Below, in pieces: positions 39,682 to 48,913 of a stretch of 48,913 bases of DNA. Below the pieces are notes generated by a model that saw only the letters and a list, made by a program, of their open reading frames with translations, had not been told where the DNA came from and did no database searches. The translations under genes were made by a program, and so were the position numbers. Source of the DNA: a virus; IMG/VR virus record IMGVR_UViG_3300007541_000031, positions 1 through 48,913 of that record; one strand, written 5' to 3'. Position 1 is the first letter of the stretch. Every line of letters starts with the position of its first letter.

Positions 39682-42600
39682 TTACTTCAAATCTTTCTTG
39701 GGATCCGCACACTCTTCTCCGTTGGCGTCATATATCTTTGTTCTCATTTTTCTCTTTAGCCACCAAGGTAGCTTCACCGAAGGTAGAGAAAAGAAGTCCA
39801 AAGGATTGTTTAACCTCAACATTCTAGAGTTTTCCGAATCGTCATCGTCGTCTGGACTTTGTCCATCAGGGTGCCTATTGAGATAAATTGACTTAAACTC
39901 TCTGCGAAGATAATTCTTTGCAAACTTATTTGTTACTCTATCCCAATCGTCAACGTCTGGGTCGTCATTCAATGCCTGTTCGTCTCTTTCGGAAGGATCT
40001 CTACCAATCGCTGCCGGTAGGGTTTCCATACAATAAATTGCTAACATAGAAGAAGCTTGCTTTATATTGAATACTTTATCCATAAGAACTTGAAACTCAA
40101 CTGTTGAAACCATTTTGTTGATAAGACACTCTAAGTCAAAAGGTTCAACTCCATTAAATGGATCAAAGTCCATAAAGGAACTGTCTTTAACTCCAACTTC
40201 GGCTTCAAGGATTGGCAAAGAAAATGTCCCGTCCTCGAAGATATAAGATTTTTCTTTCTTGGATTTTTCAACAAATTGAGCGTTGTTTTTCATAGCAGCT
40301 ATCGTACTTTCAGACATATTCTTTGGAAAAACTATGGACATTCTAATTCCATATTTAACTCCGGAGTCGCCCTTTGTTCCTGTGGGTTGCGGATTATCCC
40401 CTTCGATTAAAAATGATTCGTCATAAGAAACATTGATATTCTCGAAATCCTGTCCTAAAATATACTTTGTCTGCGCTTCTTTGATTCTGGAGGCCACTAA
40501 TGCGCCTCGTTCTTTATTTAATTCCACCAGTTTGTTGATATCTTCGCTTGAAGTGAACCCTTTGTCAAATAAACTCTTTAAACTACCAGTATAAAGAAAA
40601 GAAAGATCTCCAAAAAAGTCAGATAAATTTTTATCTTCTAAGAAGGACAGGTTCGAGGAAACAAACTCTGACATGGCAGATAGTGAAACTGCTCCTTTAT
40701 ATTTGTTCGATCTAGCGCCTATGACTTGAGGCAAGGTTATATCTCTTCTATCTTTCAGCCTAACATAGCTTTCAATCACAAATTGAACTTCTTCGGTGGG
40801 AGCTACGGGGGATATCAAGTTGCTGTTGGGGATTTCTGGGATTGACCCCGGGTTAAAGACACCTCTTTGTTTATCGACATAGAATTCGTTTAGTCCAACT
40901 CTACTATTAGACTTTTCAAAAATATCTTTCATTCCGAAAATTGCTCTAGATAAGTCAAAATAGTTTGGCTTATCAGATATTCCGTCCACAAACAACTCTG
41001 TCATTCTGTTAATCTCTAATCTGACCAACTCTGACATAATCAATTCCGCTTCTCTCTCAAAAAGCTTAATGAAATATATCTTTTGGAAAAATTGAATTTT
41101 CTTCAAGCTTGCGAATCTCAAGTCAATCTTTTGAAGGTTCTCAAATACTCCACCGTCAAAAAATGTCTCGCGTTCTTCTTCGTCTGTTAATCTAAAGGCA
41201 ATTGCTTGCAGTCCTAAATTAACCATTCCACCTGAAACAACAGCCAGAGGATTGTAGTTGGCTGGAGGTTTTTTAATGCTGGATTTTCCTAAAGCAGGAA
41301 GTTCAGCTATCATTTGTTTTTTTATTTTCTTGTCGATAACCCTATATTTGTCCAAACCTTTCTGAATTCTATTTAATGCAGAAGATATGCTGTCTGGTGG
41401 GTTTAATCCGTCGATATCAATCATTCTTTGGTAAGCCTCTACGCATTGCTCTAAGAATGTGTACCAATATCTTTCTCGCACAATTCTAACTTTTCTATTA
41501 TTAGTTAGCAAACCTAGATCGCTCATTTCCTTCTTCATTTTGGAAACAATATATTTTGACATTGATTGATCAAAATTATCAGGTCTTACTTGAAGATTTG
41601 AGAATAATCCGTAGCCTTTAATAAAGTATTCTCCAAGATATGTTCTGAGGGTTGTGCGTACAACTCCGTCTAGATTGGCTTTATTTTTGTTATCTAACAA
41701 CAAGTGAAATGGCTTAACGCTTGAACAATCAGGATCTTTTGACAGTCTCGGATCAGCTTGCATTGAAGAGTTAAGGGTTTTTACTCTCTGCTTGATATCT
41801 GTCATGTCAAACAATGGAGGAGTTTTTGGTTCACAACCTTCTTCTGAGGAAAAGGCCTTGCGTCCAACTTCAACCCAGCCTGTAAATTGTCTTGGTTCAA
41901 CATAAAAAGCGGGATTCTTGTAAGAGCCTCCGTAAATGGCAGGGTCCAATGGAATGATCCTGCTGTCTGCGAAAGTACCCAGTTCACCCTCGTTTTGCGA
42001 AGGCGTGTATTTGAATGAATCTTTTGTTAGAGTGTCTGAAGTGTACCCGAATTCATATCCAACAGGGATCGAATCTGTTCTCGAATAATCAGATAGGAGA
42101 GCAGTAGTTAAAGATTTATTTAATGACTCGAAAGATTGAGCATACAAATTAGTCCAACTTCTATTCAGGGGCAACTTTGATTGCACGATCTTTCCGAATA
42201 ATTCTTGTCTAATATTTTTATTTTGATTTGTGTTGTATTGAAATCCAATCGAAGACATGTAATTCTCTTCTTCTTGAGTTGGTCTCACCTCTGTTTTGAA
42301 AGATATGTCAATTACAGATTCGTTGTCAGTCTCCTCTTCAACTTGGAGCCTATAGTCAAATTTGTTCTTGGGAACTATCGAATTGTTAGCTCTAACTTTT
42401 AAGGAATACGAAAAGTCATCTGAGGAGTCATTGAACTTGTAGACAACTCGATTATTTTCTCCTGACATATTGTAGCTTCTTCCACCACCTTCTTCTACCT
42501 CCAAGACTTGCTTTCTTTGTTTGATTGCAACTGTTGGAGGATATTCTCCAATGGCCTCACCATTTTCTGTCATAGCGTCCATTAAGAACTGTCCGGGAAA

Positions 42601-45600
42601 CCTAAACTTTTGAGAATACTTTGCGTCTCTTTCTGCTTGGCTGTTTGTGTAATTCGGCTGAAAGATCTTCTTGAATCCTCTAAATATCTCTCTAGTGCCT
42701 CGAGTATCAGCTAATGCTTCAGCGAGAATACCGCCTTTTCCAAAGAAGCCTCTCTCGATAGATTTAGATAAATTGCTAAAGAAATTGTCTACCAATTCTT
42801 CTTGTTGTTCTTTGTCAAAGTCACTTTCCGAAGAGGCATTAATAATATTATTTGGATTACAAACGTCCTTCAAGGCTTCGTTTGTTATTGCTCCAAAAAA
42901 TGGCTCACCAGTAGAAGATAGGTCTCCAATGTCGTCCATAACGTCTGATAAAGCCTTTTCTGTCTCGTTATTCAAAACGTCAACCCAGTCAGTAGGGTCT
43001 TCAGGAGAGTTCAATAAATCGTCTCTCAGGTCGTTCCAAGCGTTAAGTTGTTCATTTGTCAAACAGATTGCTGGGGATATTGGTAAATTTGGAATACCTG
43101 CTTCGAGAAGATCTCTAATTCTTTCTTGTTCTTCGGGACTTAAGTAGCTACCTAAGTTATGAAAAAAATATGCTACTTGGCTTGGGTCTCCTAGAAGAAA
43201 ACTCATTTCAGGAGCTAAGGTCCTTACAGCATTGGCAACTCTCTTATTGAATTGATCGTTCTCTTCTCCTTCGGGAGCAACCATTGCTTCCAAGAATTCT
43301 CGAGTTGAAGCAACAGAAGAAATGATATTGGATACTCTGGCTCCTTGACCTTCATAGTTTGCATTGGGATTGAAGGATATAGGTGAAAATAGTGCCTCAG
43401 CTAATTCTTCAGCTCTCGATCTAGCAGTATCGGGGTTCTCACCGTCATTACAGAAGGCCTCATTTAAAGCTTCGATAAAGCCATTATAAACTCCTGCTGC
43501 GGTGTTGGGTAGTCCATTTTTCAAAGCGTCAGTTGCAAATCCTCCTGCGGCCTCTAAGAGATTGCATAAAGCTCCCTCCAAAGAACCCATTAATCTAGTC
43601 AGCAGCTTAATCGCCAAGTCTGTTATTAGTTTAACGATTGCTTCTCTGAACATTTCTGAGAATTGGCTTTCCAACATGAACCTAAAGTTTATGCTCGGAA
43701 TATTGACCTTTGGAATAGTAAGTGACACATTGGGATCGCATAGATCAACAGACAGGCTTTTCATAAAGTCGCCCGGAGGTGGATAAAATACAGGCTTTCT
43801 AGTACACTCAGACAAGTATCCCTTGACTTTTCCACTTACAAAGTTGACAATTGGATACTTATTTAATCTTGAAAATAAATCGTCTAAACCAAACGAATCA
43901 AGAATTGAGTCAATAATAAAATCAAACACAACGTCAAACACGGCGTCGACTTTAACTCCCAAAGAAGTCTCTTTAAAAGACCTAGAAGCTTGTTCATAGG
44001 GACTTAGATCCTCATCGGACAACTCTTGATTTCCAATTGAATTAAATGACTCTTCAAAATTATCTAGGCTTTGATTTAATGTTCCGAAAAAATCGTCTTG
44101 ATATGCCAAGATTCCAATTGCCAGATCATAGCCTGCTTCGTTTATTTTTTGTTTTATTTCTTCTGTCTTATTCTTTATTTTGGAAGATACTTTTAATCCT
44201 TCTAATTGTTCTACTAATTCTGATTCCACGGACTTATAATCTAGAACTCTCTGAGCTATGTTTCGCAACTCTTCCTTAGCAGCTTCACTAGGTCTTAGTG
44301 TAGTGCCCGGCAAAGTGATTAACTCAGACATATTCTCAGACACAATCAGGTCTCTTACTTTGGATCTCTCAGTTTCAATTTGTTCTCTCACCAAAGTTAG
44401 CTTTTTGTTTATTTCTTTTCTTTCTTCTAGGTTCTCTCGAACGTCAGAAACTGATTCTCCAACCGCTGAAGATATTCTATCTGCGGCTTCTTTAAATTTT
44501 GAGTTTTGAACTTTAAACTTTCGGAACTCTTTCTTTGTTTCCTTTTTATGAATCTTTAATTCTTCTTCTTTTTCTTCTCGACTTAGATATTCATTAGTTT
44601 TTATTCTATTGATTTTGTCAATGGCGGAGTCGATTATTGGCTTAGGCAAGTGTTGCTCTAAGAACGCAAGGTCTTCTCCTTGAGCAGTTCTTCCTTCTAA
44701 CTCTTCTAGTTTTTCATATACCAGCCTGAATGTCTGTTTTGATTTTACAAAATCTTTGAGCTTTTGATTTCCATCCTCAGATTTTTTTATGTTCAGCAAG
44801 TCTGATAAGTTTACATTTCCGAATTGTTCATTTATTGTTTGATTGAGTTCGTCTCGGAATCCTGCCGGTAATCCATTTAAGAACAAGCTGAACGTATTCA
44901 ATTCCATATAGTCGAGAGCTTTCTCTACTAGAATACCTAAGAATGTATCGAATGATACGCCACTAGCTATGCACTCCAAAGCCTTTCCAGCTATCGAGGT
45001 TATTCCGCATAGCCCGAATACAGTAATTGCTTCACTTGTGTCTAATTCAGATTCTCCCGAGGCAGCATCTTTATATCCCATTAAGAATGAAGTCTCGGGC
45101 TTCTTGAGTAATTCATTCGAAGCCTCAAGGAACTCTTGATAGTGGGGCGAGTTTTCTACTTGATTTCCAAAAGATCCTTCTTCGAGCCTTCTAAACTTTT
45201 CTTCAGCATAGACTTCAGCATTTCTTTCAATGTCAGATTTTTCATAAATGTTGTGATATACTCCAACGTTTGCTGTTATCTTCTCATTTCCAGCAGAAGT
45301 CTTAGAAGTATAAGAATATTCTGGAACTTTCACTTCTGCAAATGGGATTCCATATTCTTTCATTTTCTCCAACACATTGTTTTTGTTGGAGATTTTCACA
45401 TTCGCTTCTTCTCTAAGTGAGGAAGTTGAGTCTTCAAAAATTGAAGAATAATAGTTGTTGACATAATCAACCATTTCAAGAACGATCTTGTTTTCATATT
45501 CTTTTTTATATCGAGCGATCATTTTTTGCTTTCGCTCTTCCTTTGGTTTTGGATCATCTCCGCCTTTTTCCAAGGCCATTTGTGCTGTTGATTTTGGAGT

Positions 45601-46782
45601 TCCGCCGATACCTTCGCATAGTTGTTTCGCTAATTCGTCCTCAATAGAATCGAAGGCGGACAAAACCTGCTTTGATAAAAAGTCAATAACTTGGCCATTT
45701 CCAACACCAAGCCTTTCCTCCAATAGACATTCCAATCCAGCTTTGGTCTCATTAATCTCTTCGAGACTTCCATAGTCAACAATATACTTTGGGTAAAAAT
45801 ATTCCAAAGTAAAGTCTAGCCAAGGCTTTGTTTCTTTCGCCGTAATATCATTGATTATATCTTCTATGTTCGCTAGAAAGTTATAAACAACAGCCAGAGA
45901 ACCTTTTCTTAAAGGGCTACTCTTAGGTATTTTAATTTTTTCATATTTGTCACACCCGTCGTCAGGCAAGACAAGCAGTTTTTCCAACTTATAGTTTTGG
46001 CCAAACAATAGTTTGATTTTTTCTGCTCTCTTTGATTTGAAAAGTCCGGGTCGATTTAGCTTTGCGTACCCATTATCTTTCAGTAGCTTGTTGATCCCTT
46101 TAATGAAATCGTTGATCCTAGACGCAGTCCAATCATAGTTGATTCTAGCTGTCTCATCGGATTCTTGACGGATGACAAATCCGGTCTCTTTGTCTTTTCT
46201 GATTATCCTACTTCCTTGCGCAAGCGAATAGAATCCACCATAGGCTTTGATAGCCCATTTTAATTGTCTAAGTTTCCTATAAAGGCCGCTGGCCTCCAGC
46301 ACAATCTCTTCCACTGATTCAAGTCTTGAGTCGTCTTGAGTTGAGTTCTCGGAATCATTAGGTTCAATTTGGTCAAAATTAAAGGCAGGTACAGCTACAA
46401 GATAGGTTTCTCCAAGTGCACCAGAACGAATATCTTTATATTTGTTCTTGATATAGCAAGCATTGGAAACCTGAGTTCTTGTTCCGTCATTTAATGGCTT
46501 ATCTAGATCCACAAGGATTCTCTCTGAGGCTAGATTAAAAACTGAAGTCTGTGATTTATCTTCGAGTGCAGGTTCGTTTTGATACACCCTAACATGGTAC
46601 TCACAATATTTCTCATTGAGATATGCTTCTTCAATTTCCCACCAGTTAGCTTCTAATTTGAAGTTTGGATTGGGTTGACAAGTAGGGCAAAGTTTTTCAT
46701 CTAAAACCTCGGGACTATCTAATACAAAGTCCTCACACTCCTCTTTTTGAAAGTCAGAGTATTTTTTTTCTAAATTCGCCAT
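39682..46782 (-). CDS. Giant baseplate/hub structural protein (2366 aa)
   Basis: A very large protein between the spike-like gene and gp25. An N-terminal CPTC sits at 32-35. A long charged coiled coil runs about 730-890 (EEKEEELKIHKKETKKEFRKF and onward). A hydrophobic/amphipathic helical stretch lies near 1034-1095 (FREAIVKLITDLAIKLLTRLMGS). The C-terminal third is alpha/beta (GVKYGIRMSIVFPKNM...LINKMVSTVEFQVLMDKVFNI) and ends in an acidic patch (DDDDDSENSR) and WWLKRK. Size would suit a tape measure, but its position downstream of the hub genes and its complex folded composition argue for a baseplate protein. AGGAGATAGT precedes the ATG. Confidence 0.75.
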   Translation of the reverse strand: MANLEKKYSDFQKEECEDFVLDSPEVLDEKLCPTCQPNPNFKLEANWWEIEEAYLNEKYCEYHVRVYQNEPALEDKSQTSVFNLASERILVDLDKPLNDGTRTQVSNACYIKNKYKDIRSGALGETYLVAVPAFNFDQIEPNDSENSTQDDSRLESVEEIVLEASGLYRKLRQLKWAIKAYGGFYSLAQGSRIIRKDKETGFVIRQESDETARINYDWTASRINDFIKGINKLLKDNGYAKLNRPGLFKSKRAEKIKLLFGQNYKLEKLLVLPDDGCDKYEKIKIPKSSPLRKGSLAVVYNFLANIEDIINDITAKETKPWLDFTLEYFYPKYIVDYGSLEEINETKAGLECLLEERLGVGNGQVIDFLSKQVLSAFDSIEDELAKQLCEGIGGTPKSTAQMALEKGGDDPKPKEERKQKMIARYKKEYENKIVLEMVDYVNNYYSSIFEDSTSSLREEANVKISNKNNVLEKMKEYGIPFAEVKVPEYSYTSKTSAGNEKITANVGVYHNIYEKSDIERNAEVYAEEKFRRLEEGSFGNQVENSPHYQEFLEASNELLKKPETSFLMGYKDAASGESELDTSEAITVFGLCGITSIAGKALECIASGVSFDTFLGILVEKALDYMELNTFSLFLNGLPAGFRDELNQTINEQFGNVNLSDLLNIKKSEDGNQKLKDFVKSKQTFRLVYEKLEELEGRTAQGEDLAFLEQHLPKPIIDSAIDKINRIKTNEYLSREEKEEELKIHKKETKKEFRKFKVQNSKFKEAADRISSAVGESVSDVRENLEERKEINKKLTLVREQIETERSKVRDLIVSENMSELITLPGTTLRPSEAAKEELRNIAQRVLDYKSVESELVEQLEGLKVSSKIKNKTEEIKQKINEAGYDLAIGILAYQDDFFGTLNQSLDNFEESFNSIGNQELSDEDLSPYEQASRSFKETSLGVKVDAVFDVVFDFIIDSILDSFGLDDLFSRLNKYPIVNFVSGKVKGYLSECTRKPVFYPPPGDFMKSLSVDLCDPNVSLTIPKVNIPSINFRFMLESQFSEMFREAIVKLITDLAIKLLTRLMGSLEGALCNLLEAAGGFATDALKNGLPNTAAGVYNGFIEALNEAFCNDGENPDTARSRAEELAEALFSPISFNPNANYEGQGARVSNIISSVASTREFLEAMVAPEGEENDQFNKRVANAVRTLAPEMSFLLGDPSQVAYFFHNLGSYLSPEEQERIRDLLEAGIPNLPISPAICLTNEQLNAWNDLRDDLLNSPEDPTDWVDVLNNETEKALSDVMDDIGDLSSTGEPFFGAITNEALKDVCNPNNIINASSESDFDKEQQEELVDNFFSNLSKSIERGFFGKGGILAEALADTRGTREIFRGFKKIFQPNYTNSQAERDAKYSQKFRFPGQFLMDAMTENGEAIGEYPPTVAIKQRKQVLEVEEGGGRSYNMSGENNRVVYKFNDSSDDFSYSLKVRANNSIVPKNKFDYRLQVEEETDNESVIDISFKTEVRPTQEEENYMSSIGFQYNTNQNKNIRQELFGKIVQSKLPLNRSWTNLYAQSFESLNKSLTTALLSDYSRTDSIPVGYEFGYTSDTLTKDSFKYTPSQNEGELGTFADSRIIPLDPAIYGGSYKNPAFYVEPRQFTGWVEVGRKAFSSEEGCEPKTPPLFDMTDIKQRVKTLNSSMQADPRLSKDPDCSSVKPFHLLLDNKNKANLDGVVRTTLRTYLGEYFIKGYGLFSNLQVRPDNFDQSMSKYIVSKMKKEMSDLGLLTNNRKVRIVRERYWYTFLEQCVEAYQRMIDIDGLNPPDSISSALNRIQKGLDKYRVIDKKIKKQMIAELPALGKSSIKKPPANYNPLAVVSGGMVNLGLQAIAFRLTDEEERETFFDGGVFENLQKIDLRFASLKKIQFFQKIYFIKLFEREAELIMSELVRLEINRMTELFVDGISDKPNYFDLSRAIFGMKDIFEKSNSRVGLNEFYVDKQRGVFNPGSIPEIPNSNLISPVAPTEEVQFVIESYVRLKDRRDITLPQVIGARSNKYKGAVSLSAMSEFVSSNLSFLEDKNLSDFFGDLSFLYTGSLKSLFDKGFTSSEDINKLVELNKERGALVASRIKEAQTKYILGQDFENINVSYDESFLIEGDNPQPTGTKGDSGVKYGIRMSIVFPKNMSESTIAAMKNNAQFVEKSKKEKSYIFEDGTFSLPILEAEVGVKDSSFMDFDPFNGVEPFDLECLINKMVSTVEFQVLMDKVFNIKQASSMLAIYCMETLPAAIGRDPSERDEQALNDDPDVDDWDRVTNKFAKNYLRREFKSIYLNRHPDGQSPDDDDDSENSRMLRLNNPLDFFSLPSVKLPWWLKRKMRTKIYDANGEECADPKKDLK

Positions 46783-46790
46783 ACTATCTC

Positions 46791-47756
46791 CTAGGTTGTG
46801 AATACATGCTTGCTGTTGACGTAAGCAGATCCAAAGTTTTCATTCAGATAATTTATTTTGTTCAACTCAATATTCTTGTTAAATAGTTGTCTGGAAGCAA
46901 TGCTAGCAGTTGTTTTCGCTTGCACAAAAGCTGTAATTGGTGTATATGAAGAAGGAGCGAGTGCCACTGGTATAAATGGAGGTACAGGCATTGGCGCCAC
47001 AGGATGAACATGTGAGGCTAAGGCCAAGTCCATTTTTTGAATCATTGAAGTGTTGTCTCCAACAAGCGCAGAGAGCTCTTTAATTGCGTCAAAAAGCTCG
47101 TTTAAGCATTCAGTAAGGTTATCACCCTTCGGGATAGGTTGAAGCTTCCTACGAGTACCTAATGCCTTTTTAAGAGGACTAAGGAAATTGGAGAATACCT
47201 GCTCTTCATCCTCTGTGTAGTTTCCGGCTATCAGCGAGATTGTTCCGGGTCTTTCATTTTTCTTTCCGTTAGAGAGTTTTTCTCCGTCTGGTCCTGTTCC
47301 TTCAAATCTTGCTCTCCCCGTTACAATCTTAATATCTTCTCGGGCATGGAATCTCAATGTGTCCGCCTTGATTCCAACGGTGGAGCGGCCCGGCTCTGCT
47401 TGTCTTGGTGTAGGTGCGAGACCCATATATTTATCAATATCAGCTTTCTGAGACATGTAGATTCTTGCTGAGTCGAGAGCGAAGTTAGGATTCTCAGAAT
47501 TCAATCCAGCAATTAAATCAATGCGACCAGCAGAGGTTGCACCTTTTCCACCATATCCAGAGTATAAATTTCCCGGCCTATCTCGACCCAATACGATAAG
47601 AGAGTTGTTGTCTCCAGCATATACTCGCTCACTTGAAGCATTCTGATATACAGCAAAGTGCTCGTCAATAGGTTTATTTGCTATACCTCTACGCTTACCG
47701 GTTCTATCTAACTCAGGGTTTTTGAGTTTAGATTTGTCTTGAATTTTATCAGCCAT
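46791..47756 (-). CDS. Baseplate spike/hub-associated protein (gp5-like?)
   Basis: A 321-residue protein. N-terminal segments SERVYAGDNNSLIVLGRDRPG, YSGYGGKGATSAGRIDLIAGL and ARIYMSQKADIDKYMGLAP, then DTLRFHAREDIKIVTGRARF, form short strands like those of OB-fold/beta-helix spike proteins. A proline-rich HVHPVAPMPVPPFIPVALAP (about 248-268) precedes a C-terminal extension. From memory, similar proteins precede gp25 in marine phages. It lies next to the M15 peptidase hub protein, so a spike or hub tip role is probable but not proven. No lysozyme domain is present. Confidence 0.75.
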   Translation of the reverse strand: MADKIQDKSKLKNPELDRTGKRRGIANKPIDEHFAVYQNASSERVYAGDNNSLIVLGRDRPGNLYSGYGGKGATSAGRIDLIAGLNSENPNFALDSARIYMSQKADIDKYMGLAPTPRQAEPGRSTVGIKADTLRFHAREDIKIVTGRARFEGTGPDGEKLSNGKKNERPGTISLIAGNYTEDEEQVFSNFLSPLKKALGTRRKLQPIPKGDNLTECLNELFDAIKELSALVGDNTSMIQKMDLALASHVHPVAPMPVPPFIPVALAPSSYTPITAFVQAKTTASIASRQLFNKNIELNKINYLNENFGSAYVNSKHVFTT

Positions 47757-47760
47757 AATA

Positions 47761-48867
47761 TCACACCCTTATTTTAAAATCAGAAGGTAAGCCTGATTCG
47801 ATCAATACAGTCCTTAACTTGTTGTTGGGGAAAAACTGTAAGTGAGCCCAATCTGGAAAATCTTCCCAATCGCCACCCCAATAAAGACCTTCTTCTTTAC
47901 CTGCTTTTCCTAGAGCCTCCCAAAACCCATTTGCTGCCGCTGCGTCTGTCCAAGCCCACCTTTTGTCAATAATATCCACGGCATAGGCATTTGGTCGACC
48001 TGATTTTAAAGCTGTGTGGAAGCTGAAATATACTTTGCTGTTTCCTTTCTCCACGATATCCTTTTGTTCCGCCAAACTTCGCCAAGCAAAATATACTTTA
48101 GGTCGAAAGTTTTGATTCTTCAGTTTAATTAAAACATTTTCAATCTTAGGTCTCATTCTTGGATCTAAAGAAATTAGTTTTTCTTCTTGTGATAATCTTT
48201 CGCTTGGAGTAGCTGGTCTGGCATACAAATCTCCACCAGACAAATCACCTAGAAAAGAAGTTGCACCTGCTTTGAAAGAATTCAGCGAAGAGATTAATGG
48301 AGCCACTGACAGCAACTGTGTATACCCTTCGTGGATAGAGGACTGCTCCAACTTTTTGAATCTTAAACCTTGAGCAGTTCCTTCGATAATTGAACCAAAC
48401 TCATAATAGCACTCAACTATCTCTCCAAAAGACAAAGACAGATTCCCAGCTTTGTCTGAGAGTCTGCTTTTTGCTTTTAAATATTGAGCACTATGATATA
48501 AGTCCAACTTCCTCATAATATCATTGGGATCAGTCAATCCAACAAGCGGAGGAAGAGAGTCTCCAATGGCAGGAGCGCCTTCCACAACTACATTGAAATT
48601 GCCCTGCAAGGCATTATTGAACTCTTGCTGACTTATTGGCTTAACTGTTATCTCAAGCTCTTGGCTTACATTTGAGGAGCTGCCTAACTGCTCTGATTCG
48701 CCAGTATTTTCTTCGTCTTTAAAACTAGATAAACACACAGCATAGAACGTTCCTTCAGTAAACAAAGACTCATATCTTTGTCTTAAAAGTACGTCATTTC
48801 TAAATGATACTGCATTGAAGTGATCTGAAGAGTTATTTGTGTAGTTTCTAAAATCAAGATTTTTCAT
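47761..48867 (-). CDS. Baseplate hub protein with C-terminal M15-type peptidase
   Basis: 368 residues from the ATG at 48867 (GGAGGACG upstream; a longer in-frame ATG lies without ribosome site). The N-terminal two thirds are a structural domain (NAVSFRNDVLLRQRYESLF... at 18-36). The C-terminal 110 residues are an M15-family (VanY/L-Ala-D-Glu endopeptidase) domain: YFAWRSLAEQKDIVEKG (259-275), zinc ligands H284 (SFHTALKSG), D298 (AVDIID) and H342 (WAHLQF), and WGGDWEDFPDW (330-340). It would cut the peptidoglycan stem during tail penetration, replacing the lysozyme domain of T4 gp5. The only obvious cell-wall hydrolase in the window. Confidence 0.9.
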   Translation of the reverse strand: MKNLDFRNYTNNSSDHFNAVSFRNDVLLRQRYESLFTEGTFYAVCLSSFKDEENTGESEQLGSSSNVSQELEITVKPISQQEFNNALQGNFNVVVEGAPAIGDSLPPLVGLTDPNDIMRKLDLYHSAQYLKAKSRLSDKAGNLSLSFGEIVECYYEFGSIIEGTAQGLRFKKLEQSSIHEGYTQLLSVAPLISSLNSFKAGATSFLGDLSGGDLYARPATPSERLSQEEKLISLDPRMRPKIENVLIKLKNQNFRPKVYFAWRSLAEQKDIVEKGNSKVYFSFHTALKSGRPNAYAVDIIDKRWAWTDAAAANGFWEALGKAGKEEGLYWGGDWEDFPDWAHLQFFPNNKLRTVLIESGLPSDFKIRV

Positions 48868-48913
48868 CGTCGTCCTCCGACTTTTGAATTTGATCAAATA
48901 TTTGAGCAAAGTC
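48854..48913 (-). CDS. C-terminal end of an upstream gene (partial)
   Basis: An open frame enters from the right edge and ends at 48854 as DFAQIFDQIQKSEDDDEKS-stop, overlapping the start of the hub-peptidase gene by 14 bases. It is too short to identify. Acidic tails like this fit baseplate/tail assembly proteins but it could be chance. Needs the neighbouring sequence. Confidence 0.35.
   Translation of the reverse strand, partial: DFAQIFDQIQKSEDDDEKS

Noticed and set aside
39682-46782. Tape-measure protein
   Set aside because: Very long, but placed between spike and gp25 in a baseplate operon, with folded alpha/beta regions and cysteines rather than continuous coiled coil and central hydrophobic stretches.

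Overview
This window is a piece of a large tailed-phage genome (Caudoviricetes, contractile-tail, T4-like gene content). The DNA is AT-rich. Every gene I can support lies on the minus strand, packed with ATGA or TAATG overlaps and strong AGGAGG-type ribosome sites. Hallmarks are a T4 gp17-type large terminase, a gp25 baseplate wedge protein, a gp6-type wedge protein, a zinc-finger/TOPRIM primase, a RuvC-type resolvase and an Mre11/Rad50-type nuclease. The very large baseplate proteins resemble, from memory, those of uncultured marine phages. The early promoters match sigma-70 consensus, which suggests a proteobacterial host (inference). No tRNA, rRNA, CRISPR array or insertion sequence was seen.

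Layout in the direction of transcription (right to left): (1) 48913-14601 is a tail/baseplate operon: a hub protein with a C-terminal M15 peptidase, a spike-like protein, a 2366-aa giant, gp25, gp6, a DNRLRE-like protein, a 2533-aa protein with LamG-like and tandem repeats, a 1373-aa protein and seven further structural genes. (2) 14600-14403 is a short AT-rich control region with two perfect sigma-70 consensus promoters facing each other. (3) 14402-3613 is an accessory/DNA-metabolism block of short transcription units: RuvC-like resolvase, ParB-like protein, two paralogous GNAT-like proteins, NMN-adenylyltransferase-like enzyme, small leader proteins, a truncated primase copy, an RHH-like protein overlapping a GIY-YIG homing endonuclease, the full primase, two Pol-beta-type nucleotidyltransferases and a fused SbcD-SbcC (Mre11-Rad50) protein. 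Most units start with TTGACA-17-TATNTT promoters. (4) 3573-1 is a tightly overlapped cassette of three small membrane proteins (lysis-like), a zinc-ribbon protein, two hypothetical proteins and the large terminase, which runs off the left edge.

The most interesting signal is a shared N-terminal leader of about 16-18 residues (type MKLTKxTLKRIIKEEL) on seven otherwise mostly unrelated ORFs. Every copy keeps I12-x-E14, which fits the (L/I)-x-E cleavage consensus of T4-type prohead proteases. I infer a capsid-targeting propeptide that sends several enzymes and small acidic proteins into the head as cargo. DNA-level duplication of the leader cassette, one copy with a nonsense codon, and fusion of a copy behind a broken primase suggest active module shuffling.
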